Source of the DNA: JBOGTC01 sp050692055
Lineage (GTDB): Bacteria > Chloroflexota > Limnocylindria > QHBO01
Direction: 5' to 3'
DNA length: 26,006 nucleotides
Assembly: GCA_050692055.1 (NCBI GenBank)
Contig: JBOGTC010000054.1
Location: forward strand, 1 to 26,006
In this document: positions 7,019-14,410 of the stretch, piece by piece
Position numbering within the stretch: position 1 is the stretch's first letter
Layout: each line of letters starts with the position of its first letter
The notes under the pieces: model-generated
Seen by the model: only the letters and a program-made list of their open reading frames with translations
Databases searched by the model: none
Told to the model about the DNA's origin: nothing
Program-made: the position numbers and the translations under genes

Positions 7019-7231
7019 CCTCGGCGCCCCGTTACTCTTGGCCCCTCATGCCATTTGTGGCTCCAGGCTGGCCTCCGAGCAACTGCGATGGGTATGGTTG
7101 CTAGCGCGGCCCCGTCACCTGCCGGGGGATGCCATAGCGACCCGAGAGAGTCTCAGGCAGCGCCGCCGGCTGCGCGGCTCGGCCAGCCGGTAATTCGGCC
7201 GGTCGGGATCATCGGTCAGGGTGATCACCCG

Positions 7232-7974
7232 ATGGAGCGAGCGGCATCACCGCGCGGCGCGCGGACGGACTACCCGCAGATCGGCGTCCACCTGCGCGAG
7301 CGTCGCCACCGGCTCGGGCTCAGCCTGCGCGAGCTCGCGGAGCGCCTCGGCGTCTCGCCCAGCCTGATCTCGCAGATGGAGCGGGGCCGGGCGAACCCAT
7401 CGGTCAGCACCCTGTATGCGATCGCCGGCGAGCTCGACGTCTCGCTCGACGAGCTGCTCTTCACCGACCGGCGGCAGGCCGATCGCGCCCCCGGCGATGA
7501 GAGCGCTCCGGGGGCGGGCCCGCTCCAGCGGGGCAGCGGCCGCCAGCGGATCCGGCTGGCGTCGGGCGTCTTCTGGGAGCGGCTGACGACCACCTCGAGT
7601 CGGGCGTCGAGTTCCTGTACGTGATCTACGGGGTCGGCGGCGCGTCGAGCCCGGAGGATGCCTACCAGCGGCACTCGGGGCACGAATGGGGCTACCTCAT
7701 CAGCGGTGAGCTTCAGGTCACCATCGGCTTCCGCTAGTACCTGCTCGAGCCGGGCGACTCAATCTCGATCGACTCGACAGTGCCTCACCGCTTGGCGAAT
7801 GTCGGTGACACGCCGGTGCACGCGATCTGGTTCGTCCTCGGCCGCGACCCGCACGACCAGCCGCGCTGGCCGTTCCAGCACACGTCGGGTCAGTTCGGCC
7901 TGATTACACTCCCGGCGGCCGATAGGCGACTGACTGCGCACGGCCGAGGGCGTCCAGGGTCTCCTCGACCGTGA
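7232..7974 (+). pseudogene. XRE-cupin transcriptional regulator, frameshifted and interrupted
   Basis: The first frame, from ATG 7232, gives an intact XRE helix-turn-helix (HLRERRHRLGLSLRELAERL, then GVSPSLISQMERG) followed by a linker. At about 7590 the reading frame is lost: the cupin domain continues one base back, starting LESGVEFLYVIYGVGGASS. A TAG stop (7735-7737) then sits inside the cupin, between GFR and YLLEPGDS, where relatives usually have Glu (GAG), so one base change explains it. The rest (IDSTVPHRLANVGDTPVHAI) is well conserved. Two lesions in about 150 bp make sequencing error unlikely and suggest recent inactivation. Intact members sense a small ligand in the cupin and repress adjacent transport or catabolic genes; no such operon remains here. 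Confidence 0.85.
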
Positions 7975-8230
7975 GCAGCGTCGTCGTCTCGAGTTTCGAC
8001 AACGCACCACCGCTGCCGATCGCGATCGCGACTGCGGCCATCGAAACGTTGTCGGGCGCTTCCCAGAGCGTGTAGCCGTCGTACTCGCCGAACGCGTACC
8101 AGAAGCCGTGCAGCTTTCCACCGACTGACTCGATGTAGGTGCGTGCAGCCTCGCGGCGATCCTCGGGGTTCTTCGTCAACCGGGCCCAGGTTTCGGGCGT
8201 ATAGCTGAAGCGTGTCAAGTAGAGAGCCAT
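7904..8230 (-). CDS. GYD-domain protein
   Basis: 108 residues matching the GYD family (ferredoxin-like alpha+beta barrel dimers of unknown biochemical role). Family features run in order: LTRFSYTPETWARLTKNPEDRR, the diagnostic FWYAFGEYDGYTLWEAPDNV, and LLTVEETLDALGRA near the end. ATG 8230 is preferred over an in-frame TTG at 8236 because GGAGG sits about 8 bases before the ATG. Its 3' end overlaps the tail of the broken XRE-cupin gene by about 70 bases, probably because that frame no longer ends where it once did. A minus-strand -10 (TATATT, 8288-8283) would give a leader of about 45 bases. Function is unknown. Confidence 0.9.
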   Translation of the reverse strand: MALYLTRFSYTPETWARLTKNPEDRREAARTYIESVGGKLHGFWYAFGEYDGYTLWEAPDNVSMAAVAIAIGSGGALSKLETTTLLTVEETLDALGRAQSVAYRPPGV

Positions 8231-8282
8231 GATCAAATCCTCCGCCCCCGGATCCTTGACCGCTCGTCATTTGCGGGCGCGG

Positions 8283-8288
8283 AATATA
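8283..8288 (-). promoter_or_regulatory. Likely -10 of the GYD gene
   Basis: TATATT on the minus strand, 53 bases upstream of ATG 8230, within a short AT-rich patch of otherwise GC-rich DNA between two divergent genes. No clear -35. Confidence 0.4.
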
Positions 8289-8319
8289 GTAGCCCGCCGG
8301 TTGGGTCGTCTGGCGGGCG

Positions 8320-8325
8320 TATGAT
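8320..8325 (+). promoter_or_regulatory. -10 for an apparently leaderless start at 8332
   Basis: TATGAT is followed by exactly six bases and then the ATG at 8332, so transcription should start at or next to the start codon. No Shine-Dalgarno sequence precedes that ATG. The same -10/N6/ATG arrangement is seen at 13511 and 18650. Confidence 0.5.
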
Positions 8326-8331
8326 CAGGCC

Positions 8332-10866
8332 ATGGGGCGCCGCGACCTCCCATCGGGCACCGTCACCTTCCTGTTCACAGATGTCGAGGGTTCGACGCGC
8401 CTGCTGAGCGAGATCGGCGAGGCCGCATATGCCCAGGCGCTGGCTGGCCATCGGCGAATCCTGCGCGATGTGATCGCCCGCCATGGCGGGCTCGAGGTCG
8501 ACACCGAGGGCGACGCCATCTTTGCCGCCTTCGCCACGCCGCTTGGCGCGCTCAGCGCTGCCCGCGACGGGCAGGCCGGACTCGAGGCCACGCCGGTCCG
8601 CGTGCGGATGGGCCTCCACACCGGCACGCCGCTGCGCACCGAGGAGGGGTACGTCGGGATCGACGTCCATCGCGCCGCCCGCATCTCGGGGGCCGGCCAT
8701 GGCGGCCAGGTGCTCGTCTCGTCCACAACCGCGGCGCTGCTGTCCGGCAGCGCGGGCGCACCCGCGCTGAGCGACCTGGGCGAGCATCGGCTCAAGGATC
8801 TGGCCGCGCCGGAGCGGATCCATCAGCTCGGGACCGATACGCACCCGCCGCTCAAGACGCTGTCACCGACCAACCTGCCCGAGCCGGCCGGTCGCCTGGT
8901 CGGACGCAGCGAGGAGCTGCTCCAGATCGGTGAGCTGCTGCGCGACCCGGATGTGCGCCTGGTCAGCCTCATCGGTCCGGGCGGCATCGGCAAGACCAGG
9001 CTGGCGATCGAGGCCGCGGCGGCCGGCGCCGGCCAGTTTCCGGACGGGCGCTGGTGGGTGCCACTGGCATCGGTGCGTGACCCGGCCGCCGCCGTCCGGC
9101 TCATCGTCCAGGTGCTCGGGCTGGCAGAGGAGGGGGATCCGGCCCAGATCCGGCGGCACCTGGAGGCCCGGCAGGCGCTGCTGGTCGTCGACAGTGTCGA
9201 GCACTTGCTCCCCGGGATCGCCGCACGCCTCGCCGAGCTGCTGCCGGCTCACGGCTCGTCGGCGTTGGTCACCAGCCGGGAGCCGCTGCGCCTCCGAGCG
9301 GAGCGCCTGGTGCGGGTCCCGGTTCTCTCCGAGAGCGCGGCCGAGCAGCTCCTCGTCGGGCGGGCAGCCGCGCTGGGGATCGAGCTCATGCCGTCGGAGG
9401 CGCTGACGGAGCTCGTGCGGCGCCTCGACCGCCTGCCGCTTGCGCTCGAGCTCGCTGCTGGTCGGCTGCCGATCCTTTCGGTCGAGCAGGTCCTCGCGCG
9501 CCTGGGCCAGCGGCTCGACCTGTTCGTCGCCGCCGGCGACGCGGACCCCCGGCAGCGCACCCTGCGCACCACGATCGAGTGGAGCCACGAGCTGCTCGCC
9601 GAGCCCGAGCAGGTCCTCTTCCGCTGGCTGGCGGTCTTCGAAGGCGGCTGCACCCTCGAAGCCGCTGAAGTGGTCTGCGAGGCCGATCTGGACGTCGTCC
9701 AGTCGCTCGTCGATCGGTCGCTGGTCCAGCGCGTCGCCGAGGCGGATCGCCCGCCGCGCTTCACCATGCTCGAGTCGATTGCCCAGTTCGCGGCCGAGCG
9801 GCTCACCGAGTCGGGCGAGGCGCCCGACATCCGGGCCCGGCACGCCGCGTGGGCCCGCGACCTCGCCGAGCGCGTCGACCAGCAGCTGGCCGCCGGCGAG
9901 CCGGAGGAGCGCTGGGTCGCCCTGCTCAACCCGGAGCTCGACAACCTGCGCGCGGCGGTCGAGTTCGGGCTCGAGACCGACGACGCGCAGCTCGTCCGCC
10001 GCATCGCCGCCGCGCTGCCCACCTTCTGGGTGATGCACGGCCGATCGGCGGAGGGTCGCGCCTGGATCGAGCGCGCGCTCGCCCTCGATCCGACCGAGGA
10101 CGCGACGCGCCGACGGCTGCTCACCGGGCTCGCCATCCTCGCCTACCTCCAGGGCGACTACCCGGCCGCGACGATCGCCGCCGACGAGGCCGCGCAGCTC
10201 GCCATGCGCCTCGGCCCGGCGGTCGGACGCTATGCGCAGATCCGCGAGCAGGCGCGCGCCGCCCTGCTCCGCGGCGACCTGGCCGCCGCCGAGCCGCTGC
10301 TCGAGGAGGCCTTCGTCGTCGCCCGCGAGGACGACAACGGGGTCGGCATGTCCTCGTGCCGCATCAACCTGGCAGCCATCGCCAACCGAACCGCGCGGCA
10401 CGAACGTGCGTTGGCGCTGCTCGCCGAGAATCTCCCCTTCGTGCGCGGACGCGGGCAGGCGCGCTGCGAGGCCAACAGCCTGGTCGGCCTCGCCGAGACG
10501 TTCGGCTATCTGGGCCAGGCGTCCGATGCGGTCGACCACGCGATCGCGGCGGCCGAGGTCGCCCCGCGGGCCGCCGACCCCCTGCTGGTGGTCGAGAACC
10601 TGCGGTGGTATGCCCGCGCGGCGCCCAGCATCGGGCTCGCCGCGGAGTCGGCGCGGATCCTCGGCGCCTGCCAGCATGCCGAGGCGGAGCTCGACGCCGC
10701 CCTCGAGCCGCACGAGCAGGCTGCCCGCGACGAGCTCGTCGCCACGTTGCGCCGGCTGATGCCCGAGACGGGCCTGGAACGCGAGCTGGCTCGCGGACGC
10801 AGCCTCGATCTCGCCGCCGCGACCGATCTCGTGCTCGCCACGGCCCCGGCGGCCAGCGCACCGTGA
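8332..10866 (+). CDS. Class III cyclase domain / NB-ARC ATPase / TPR signalling protein (copy B)
   Basis: 844 residues with the same three-part layout as the protein at 1989-4652. A cyclase homology domain spans about 8-175, with metal Asp17 (FTDVEGST) and Asp61 (TEGDAIFAAF) and Arg117. An NB-ARC/STAND ATPase with P-loop GPGGIGKT (215-222) and Walker B ALLVVDSVEH follows to about 480, then Ala/Leu-rich TPR-like repeats. Substrate residues are again replaced: Asp57 for Lys, Gly106 for the adenine Asp, His113 for the transition-state Asn, so ordinary cAMP synthesis is unlikely. No DNA-binding domain is present. The ATG at 8332 has no ribosome binding site but lies six bases after TATGAT, suggesting a leaderless mRNA. 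The truncated PPOX gene overlaps its stop as GTGA, so the two were probably cotranscribed. Confidence 0.9.
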   Translation: MGRRDLPSGTVTFLFTDVEGSTRLLSEIGEAAYAQALAGHRRILRDVIARHGGLEVDTEGDAIFAAFATPLGALSAARDGQAGLEATPVRVRMGLHTGTPLRTEEGYVGIDVHRAARISGAGHGGQVLVSSTTAALLSGSAGAPALSDLGEHRLKDLAAPERIHQLGTDTHPPLKTLSPTNLPEPAGRLVGRSEELLQIGELLRDPDVRLVSLIGPGGIGKTRLAIEAAAAGAGQFPDGRWWVPLASVRDPAAAVRLIVQVLGLAEEGDPAQIRRHLEARQALLVVDSVEHLLPGIAARLAELLPAHGSSALVTSREPLRLRAERLVRVPVLSESAAEQLLVGRAAALGIELMPSEALTELVRRLDRLPLALELAAGRLPILSVEQVLARLGQRLDLFVAAGDADPRQRTLRTTIEWSHELLAEPEQVLFRWLAVFEGGCTLEAAEVVCEADLDVVQSLVDRSLVQRVAEADRPPRFTMLESIAQFAAERLTESGEAPDIRARHAAWARDLAERVDQQLAAGEPEERWVALLNPELDNLRAAVEFGLETDDAQLVRRIAAALPTFWVMHGRSAEGRAWIERALALDPTEDATRRRLLTGLAILAYLQGDYPAATIAADEAAQLAMRLGPAVGRYAQIREQARAALLRGDLAAAEPLLEEAFVVAREDDNGVGMSSCRINLAAIANRTARHERALALLAENLPFVRGRGQARCEANSLVGLAETFGYLGQASDAVDHAIAAAEVAPRAADPLLVVENLRWYARAAPSIGLAAESARILGACQHAEAELDAALEPHEQAARDELVATLRRLMPETGLERELARGRSLDLAAATDLVLATAPAASAP

Positions 10867-11290
10867 GCGCGCGCGGCGCTCCGCGCGCGAGCCGGCCGCA
10901 CATTCCGGGGTACGGCATCCCGAAGGGTCGCCGCGGCATGCTGCCCTGGACCTGGGCGCGCGAGCGGCTGGAGCAGGGGCGGGTGTACTGGGTCGCATCG
11001 GTGAGGCCGGACGCTCACGCGCACCTGATGCCGACGTCGGCCGCCTGGGTCGGCGATCGCCTCTACTTCGAAGGCGGGCTTCGGACCCGCCGGGCGCGGA
11101 ACATCGCCCACAACGCCCACGTGTCGGTCGGCATCAACGACGGGAACGAGCCCGTCATCGTCGAGGGCGACGCGCGCAACATCGCCCCGCTCGAGGACGA
11201 GGAGCTGGTCGCGGCGCTGCTCGCCGGCTTCGCCAAGTATCGCACCACCGACGACTACGAGGTCGACCCCGCCAACTGGCGCGACCCGGG
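10863..11290 (+). pseudogene. PPOX-family (pyridoxamine phosphate oxidase-like) protein, 3'-truncated
   Basis: The gene starts at a GTG overlapping the previous stop (GTGA), indicating translational coupling. Family-like sequence of flavin/F420-type split-barrel proteins runs for about 142 residues: IPGYGIPKGRRGMLPW, YWVASVRPDAHAHLMP, DRLYFEGGLRTRRARNIAHN, EPVIVEGDA, YEVDPANWR. It then stops abruptly near 11288. The frame stays open to 11942, but only by reading antisense through an M24 gene, so that extension is not a natural C-terminus. Members usually end about 25 residues later with a beta-strand segment, which is missing here. Activity is doubtful because the lost strand helps form the barrel and dimer. 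Confidence 0.7.
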
Positions 11291-11291
11291 G

Positions 11292-11984
11292 TCAGCCGGC
11301 GACGGTCATCGCCCTGTCCGGCCGCAGCAGGTACGGCGGCAGGTAGGCCGGGATGTTCGAGAACGGCAGCACGTCCGGATGGAGCTCGATCCCCAGCGCC
11401 GCGGCCATGAAGGCTCGCCGCGCCTCGACCCGCGCCCAGGCGGCCGGGTAGGCCGCGGCGAAGGCGTCGCGCAGCGACGCATCGGCCAGGGCGATGCCGT
11501 CCTCGATGTTGGTGGTGAAGTAGTTGGTGCCGGTGGCCGGGATGACGTCGACCTGGAGGGCCATGCCGGAGCGCAGCTCGACCGTCGAGCCCGGCGTCAT
11601 CGGCGAGTTCACCCACTCGTCGAGGTGGATCTGGTGGCCGGGGTTCAGGAATATTCCGAAGAACGGGTCGCCCAGCCGGCGGGCGACGATCTCGTGCAGC
11701 ACGCCTGCGGACTGACCGATGCGGAGCGCGCCGTGCCACTCGGCGATCGCCTCGAAATAGGGAGCCACCAGCCGCTCGACGTAGTCGCCGATGGCCACGG
11801 GCAGCTCGGCCGCGTCCTCGACCACGAACCCGGCGCGGCAGTTGAGCGCGCCGCCCCAGATGCCGAACGCCACGGTGAACGGGTCGCCGCGCTCGATCAG
11901 GCGGTCGCCGGGGCTCAGCAGGCCGCCGAGCACACCAACTAGCCGAGCGATCGTGGCGATCCCCGGCGAGCCTGGCGCCGCCAC
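11292..11984 (-). pseudogene. M24 (Xaa-Pro aminopeptidase/creatinase-like) protein, C-terminal fragment
   Basis: Homology to the pita-bread fold starts near 11936 (GGLLSPGDRLIERGDPFTVA) and runs to a natural-looking end (PAYLPPYLLRPDRAMTVAG). The N-terminal domain and first part of the catalytic domain are absent; the ATG at 11984 only borrows sequence from the end of the TSUP gene. The usual metal Asp positions appear replaced (GIWGGALNCRAG); GHQIH and NIEDG remain. This resembles a subfamily of M24-like proteins with degenerate metal sites, so even the full protein might not have been a peptidase. The fragment is wedged between the cut end of the PPOX gene and the end of the TSUP gene, marking a deletion or rearrangement. 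Confidence 0.65.
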
Positions 11985-12364
11985 GGAAGCCGCATCCAGT
12001 CTTTCGGCAACACGATGCGGACGCCGGAAATCAGCAGGAAGGCCGCGAAGAGGCGGCGCAGCACCTCGTCATCGACAGCTAGGGCCGTGACGCTTCCGAT
12101 GAGCGCTCCAATGACGCCGCCGGCCGCGAGGGCCGCCGCGTCTCGCATGACGAACCGACCGCTGCGATGATGTGACCAGCTCCCGAACAGCGCCGCCGGG
12201 ATAATGACCAGCAGCGACGTCCCCTGCGCGACGTGCTGGCCGTATCCCAGCAGCAGCACCATGGCGGGCACCAGCACGATCCCTCCACCCACGCCCAGCA
12301 GTCCGGCGAGGGCGCCGGCAGCCAGGCCGATGGCCACCAGGGCTGCAACCTGATCCAGCGTCAT
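11939..12364 (-). CDS. Half-length TauE/SafE (TSUP) membrane protein, second of pair
   Basis: 141 residues containing a single TSUP repeat (about four membrane segments) instead of the two found in normal family members of about 250 residues. The signature GLLGVGGGIVLVPAMVLLLG is at about 22-41 and the QGTSLLVI motif follows at about 48-55; a basic C-terminal tail (DWMRLPWRRQARR) should lie in the cytoplasm. Its ATG overlaps the stop of the preceding half-TSUP gene (ATGA), so the halves are made together and probably form a heterodimer. The family exports sulfite, sulfoacetate and related organic anions; the link to the ABC locus across the FadR operator supports such a role, but the substrate is inferred. 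Confidence 0.85.
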   Translation of the reverse strand: MTLDQVAALVAIGLAAGALAGLLGVGGGIVLVPAMVLLLGYGQHVAQGTSLLVIIPAALFGSWSHHRSGRFVMRDAAALAAGGVIGALIGSVTALAVDDEVLRRLFAAFLLISGVRIVLPKDWMRLPWRRQARRGSPRSLG

Positions 12365-12744
12365 ACCAGGAGGGCCGCGGCGACGATGATCAAGAAGGCA
12401 CCGAAGACCTGGGCCAGGCGTCGGTCGGAGAGCCTGCCCATCACCCGGGTGCCGAGCTGCACGCCTGCCAGGCCGCCGATGGAGAGGACCAGCGCGGCCG
12501 GCAGATCGACGCTGTCAGCTCGTCCGAAGATGAGCGCTCCCGTCGCGGCGATCGGCACGATGGCCGCGAGCGAGGTGGCGTGGGCGCGGTGCTGGGCGAG
12601 CCCGACGACGAGCACCATGGCCGGGACCATCACGACGCCGCCGCCGACACCGAGCAGGCCACTCAGAAGGCCAGCGGCCACGCCGACGGCGCCGAGGGGG
12701 AGCAGCGACCTGGGCGCCATTGCACCTCGGCTGTTGGCGGTCAT
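12361..12744 (-). CDS. Half-length TauE/SafE (TSUP) membrane protein, first of pair
   Basis: 127 residues, also one TSUP repeat, with the signature GLLSGLLGVGGGVVMVPAMV near 25-44 and HATSLAAI further on. About four hydrophobic segments and no signal peptide are seen. It begins with a TGATG overlap on the FadR stop codon and ends with an ATGA overlap on its sister gene, so FadR and both halves form one translationally coupled operon. The two halves are similar but clearly diverged, as expected if they occupy non-equivalent positions of one transporter. Anion export (sulfite-like or carboxylate) is inferred from the family. An internal ATG (residue 9) could be the real start. Confidence 0.85.
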   Translation of the reverse strand: MTANSRGAMAPRSLLPLGAVGVAAGLLSGLLGVGGGVVMVPAMVLVVGLAQHRAHATSLAAIVPIAATGALIFGRADSVDLPAALVLSIGGLAGVQLGTRVMGRLSDRRLAQVFGAFLIIVAAALLV

Positions 12745-13451
12745 CAGCCGTCGTCGTCACCGGACGCTCGTGCCGCCCGCGGATCGATGATCCGCCGCAC
12801 CTGAGAGATGTGATCGATCATCGCCGTACGCGCGGCGTCGGCGTCGCGCGCCGCCAGCGCGGCGTAGATGCGGCGGTGTCCGGCGAGGGACGCGGCCCGA
12901 CGGCGGTTGCTCTGCAGCGCACGGCGACGGCTCGTCCGGAGCCATCGCGAGCTGACTTCGTGGAGGCGCGTCAGCAGCGGGTTCTGTGTGGCCCGAGCGA
13001 CCGCGGAGTGGAAGGCGACGTCCAGCTCGGCGACCTGTCGGGGGTCATCCTCGCGCTCCATCTGGTCGAGCAGCTCCTCGAGCCGCTTGAGGTCTCTCCG
13101 TGTCGTGCGGCTGGCAGCCACGCCCGCCATGGGCGGCTCGATGGTGAGGCGAAAATCCATGATCTCGATGAGGTTCCGGTCCTCCGCTGACAGCTCGCCG
13201 AGAAGGCTGCGATGGTCGACACCCTTCTCGGGGTCGAGGACGATCGTGCCCCGGCCGGCTCGGCGGTCGACGAGGCGCTTCAGCTCCAGCTCGTGGACGG
13301 CTTCTCGCACCGAATTTCTCGAGACGCCAAGCGAGACAGCCAAGTCGCGTTCCGACGGCAGCCGAGCGCCGGGCGGCAACTGGCCGCTCGAGATCAGACG
13401 CTCGAGGGTGCTGTACACGGCGTCTGACAGCTTGGAGGCCGTGACCGTCAT
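12744..13451 (-). CDS. FadR/GntR-family (FCD) transcriptional regulator
   Basis: 235 residues from ATG 13451. A GntR winged helix spans about 5-75 (KLSDAVYSTLERLISSGQLP, LPSERDLAVSLGVSRNSVRE) and an all-helical FCD ligand domain spans about 90-225. The FCD metal/ligand motifs are visible: DFRLTIEP, ELDVAFHSAVARATQN, and a final helix HRRIYAALAARDADAARTAM with HISQVRRI. FCD proteins usually bind a carboxylate with a metal and then release DNA. No ribosome binding site precedes ATG 13451; GTG 13490 lies 7 bases after TATAGT and would be a leaderless start adding 13 residues. It most likely represses both divergent operons through the palindrome at 13501-13516. Confidence 0.93.
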   Translation of the reverse strand: MTVTASKLSDAVYSTLERLISSGQLPPGARLPSERDLAVSLGVSRNSVREAVHELELKRLVDRRAGRGTIVLDPEKGVDHRSLLGELSAEDRNLIEIMDFRLTIEPPMAGVAASRTTRRDLKRLEELLDQMEREDDPRQVAELDVAFHSAVARATQNPLLTRLHEVSSRWLRTSRRRALQSNRRRAASLAGHRRIYAALAARDADAARTAMIDHISQVRRIIDPRAARASGDDDG

Positions 13452-13497
13452 GGCGGGCCAGTCAAGCTGTGGCTTAGTGCGCTCCTTCACGCTGATC

Positions 13498-13503
13498 ACT
13501 ATA
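13498..13503 (-). promoter_or_regulatory. -10 of the FadR-TSUP operon
   Basis: TATAGT on the minus strand, five of six matches to consensus, sharing three bases with the left end of the FadR palindrome. A start 7 bases downstream coincides with GTG 13490, suggesting a leaderless transcript. Confidence 0.45.
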
Positions 13504-13516
13504 CCACCGGTAGTAT
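13501..13516. promoter_or_regulatory. FadR-type operator between divergent operons
   Basis: ATACCACCGGTAGTAT is a 16-bp palindrome with a single mismatched pair (ATAC-x-ACCGGT-x-GTAT). It overlaps the -10 elements of both directions, so one bound FadR dimer could block both promoters. Half-site-like copies (GTATGG, TATGATGG) follow to 13526. Confidence 0.7.
13511..13516 (+). promoter_or_regulatory. -10 of the ABC transporter operon
   Basis: TAGTAT is the right half of the operator and is followed by six bases and ATG 13523, giving an apparently leaderless mRNA. TTCACG (13486-13491) is a possible -35 with a long 19-bp spacer. An alternative -10, TATGAT (13519-13524), would instead fit translation from GTG 13556 behind AAAAGG. 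Confidence 0.4.
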
Positions 13517-13522
13517 GGTATG

Positions 13523-14410
13523 ATGGTAGAACCATTCGGCAAAAGGTGGCAGAGGGTGGCAGCGGCAAGTCCGGTCGCGTGGCGAGACTCGGTACGTTTC
13601 AGCAACGTGTACAAGGCTTTCATCGCCCGCGGGCGAAGCGAGCAACCGATGCTGGCGCTCGAGGACGTTTCGTTCAGCGCCGCACCGGGAGAATTCATCA
13701 GCCTCGTCGGACCCTCCGGCTGCGGCAAGTCGACGTGCCTCAACTTGCTTGCCGGCCTGATCGAATCTTCGGCGGGCCAGGTCGAGCACCACGGCAGGTC
13801 GGTGCAGGGCGTGAACACCAGCGTCGGCTACATCACCCAGGACGACAACCTCCTCCCATGGCGGTCGTTGCTGGGCAATGTCGAGCTTGGTCTCGAGTTC
13901 AAGGGCGTTCCGAAGGCAGAGCGGCGGGAACGTGCCCGCGGCTTCATCGAGCTGGTGGGGTTGAGCGGCTTCGAGAACCACTATCCCCATGAGCTATCCG
14001 GCGGCATGCGGAAGCGTGCCGGCATCGTCCGGACGCTGATCTACGAGAGCGACGTCGTGCTGATGGACGAGCCGTTCGGCCCGCTCGACGCTCAGACTCG
14101 CGTCATCCTCCAGGCGGAGCTGCTCAGGCTCTGGGAGCGCTCCAAACCGACCGTCCTGTTTGTGACCCACGACCTCGTCGAAGCGATTGCGCTCAGCGAC
14201 CGGATCATCGTCTTCACCAGCAGCCCGGGCCGCATCAAGACGGAGTACCGCGTCGACCTGCCCCGTCCACGCGACGTCTTCCACATCCACGAGACGCCAG
14301 GCTTCGCGGACCTGTACGACTCCCTATGGGCCGATATTCGCGCCGAGATCGAGCGAGCCCGCCAGCGTGCCGGCGAGGCCGGATCGCTCGCGGAGGGCGC
14401 GTCTCGATGA
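13523..14410 (+). CDS. ABC transporter ATPase, nitrate/sulfonate/taurine type
   Basis: 295 residues, the cytoplasmic ATPase of a NitT/TauT (SsuB/TauB-like) importer. All motifs are present: Walker A GPSGCGKST, Q-loop ITQDDNLLPW, signature LSGGMRKRAGI, Walker B VVLMDEPFGPLD and the switch His in FVTHDL. The C-terminal extension (PRDVFHIHETPGFADLYDSL) is typical of this family. Possible starts are ATG 13520, ATG 13523 and GTG 13556; 13523 is chosen because it lies six bases after TAGTAT. The first 25 residues before VRFSNVYKAF are poorly conserved, so GTG 13556 remains possible. Its stop overlaps the next gene's ATG (ATGA). It is first in a five-gene operon divergent from FadR. Confidence 0.93.
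   Translation: MVEPFGKRWQRVAAASPVAWRDSVRFSNVYKAFIARGRSEQPMLALEDVSFSAAPGEFISLVGPSGCGKSTCLNLLAGLIESSAGQVEHHGRSVQGVNTSVGYITQDDNLLPWRSLLGNVELGLEFKGVPKAERRERARGFIELVGLSGFENHYPHELSGGMRKRAGIVRTLIYESDVVLMDEPFGPLDAQTRVILQAELLRLWERSKPTVLFVTHDLVEAIALSDRIIVFTSSPGRIKTEYRVDLPRPRDVFHIHETPGFADLYDSLWADIRAEIERARQRAGEAGSLAEGASR

Larger units (their letters stand above)
6763..7231. other. Gene-poor, apparently decayed intergenic region
   Basis: About 470 bases without a gene I can support. It holds a -10/palindrome element (6876-6890), a ribosome-binding site and ATG leading into a 20-codon ORF (6918-6980), and an inverted repeat (6989-7018) whose right arm GCCTCCGA recurs at 7071-7078. The downstream neighbour is a broken regulator, so this may be what is left of a regulated operon's promoter region. 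Confidence 0.5.

Noticed and set aside
6665..7231. In-frame extension upstream of the XRE domain
   Set aside because: It overlaps the HxlR gene and the operator-like region and has no conserved sequence; ATG 7232 directly precedes the HTH domain.
8863..10998. Long minus-strand open frame (711 codons) antisense to the second cyclase/NB-ARC gene
   Set aside because: It is a mirror frame of a strongly conserved gene in GC-rich DNA; its sequence is low-complexity Arg/Gly/Ala/Asp-rich with no domain.
9849..11942. 697-codon plus-strand open frame covering the PPOX region
   Set aside because: Only 10863 to about 11288 is family-like; the first part is a shadow of the cyclase/NB-ARC gene and the last part is antisense to the M24 fragment.
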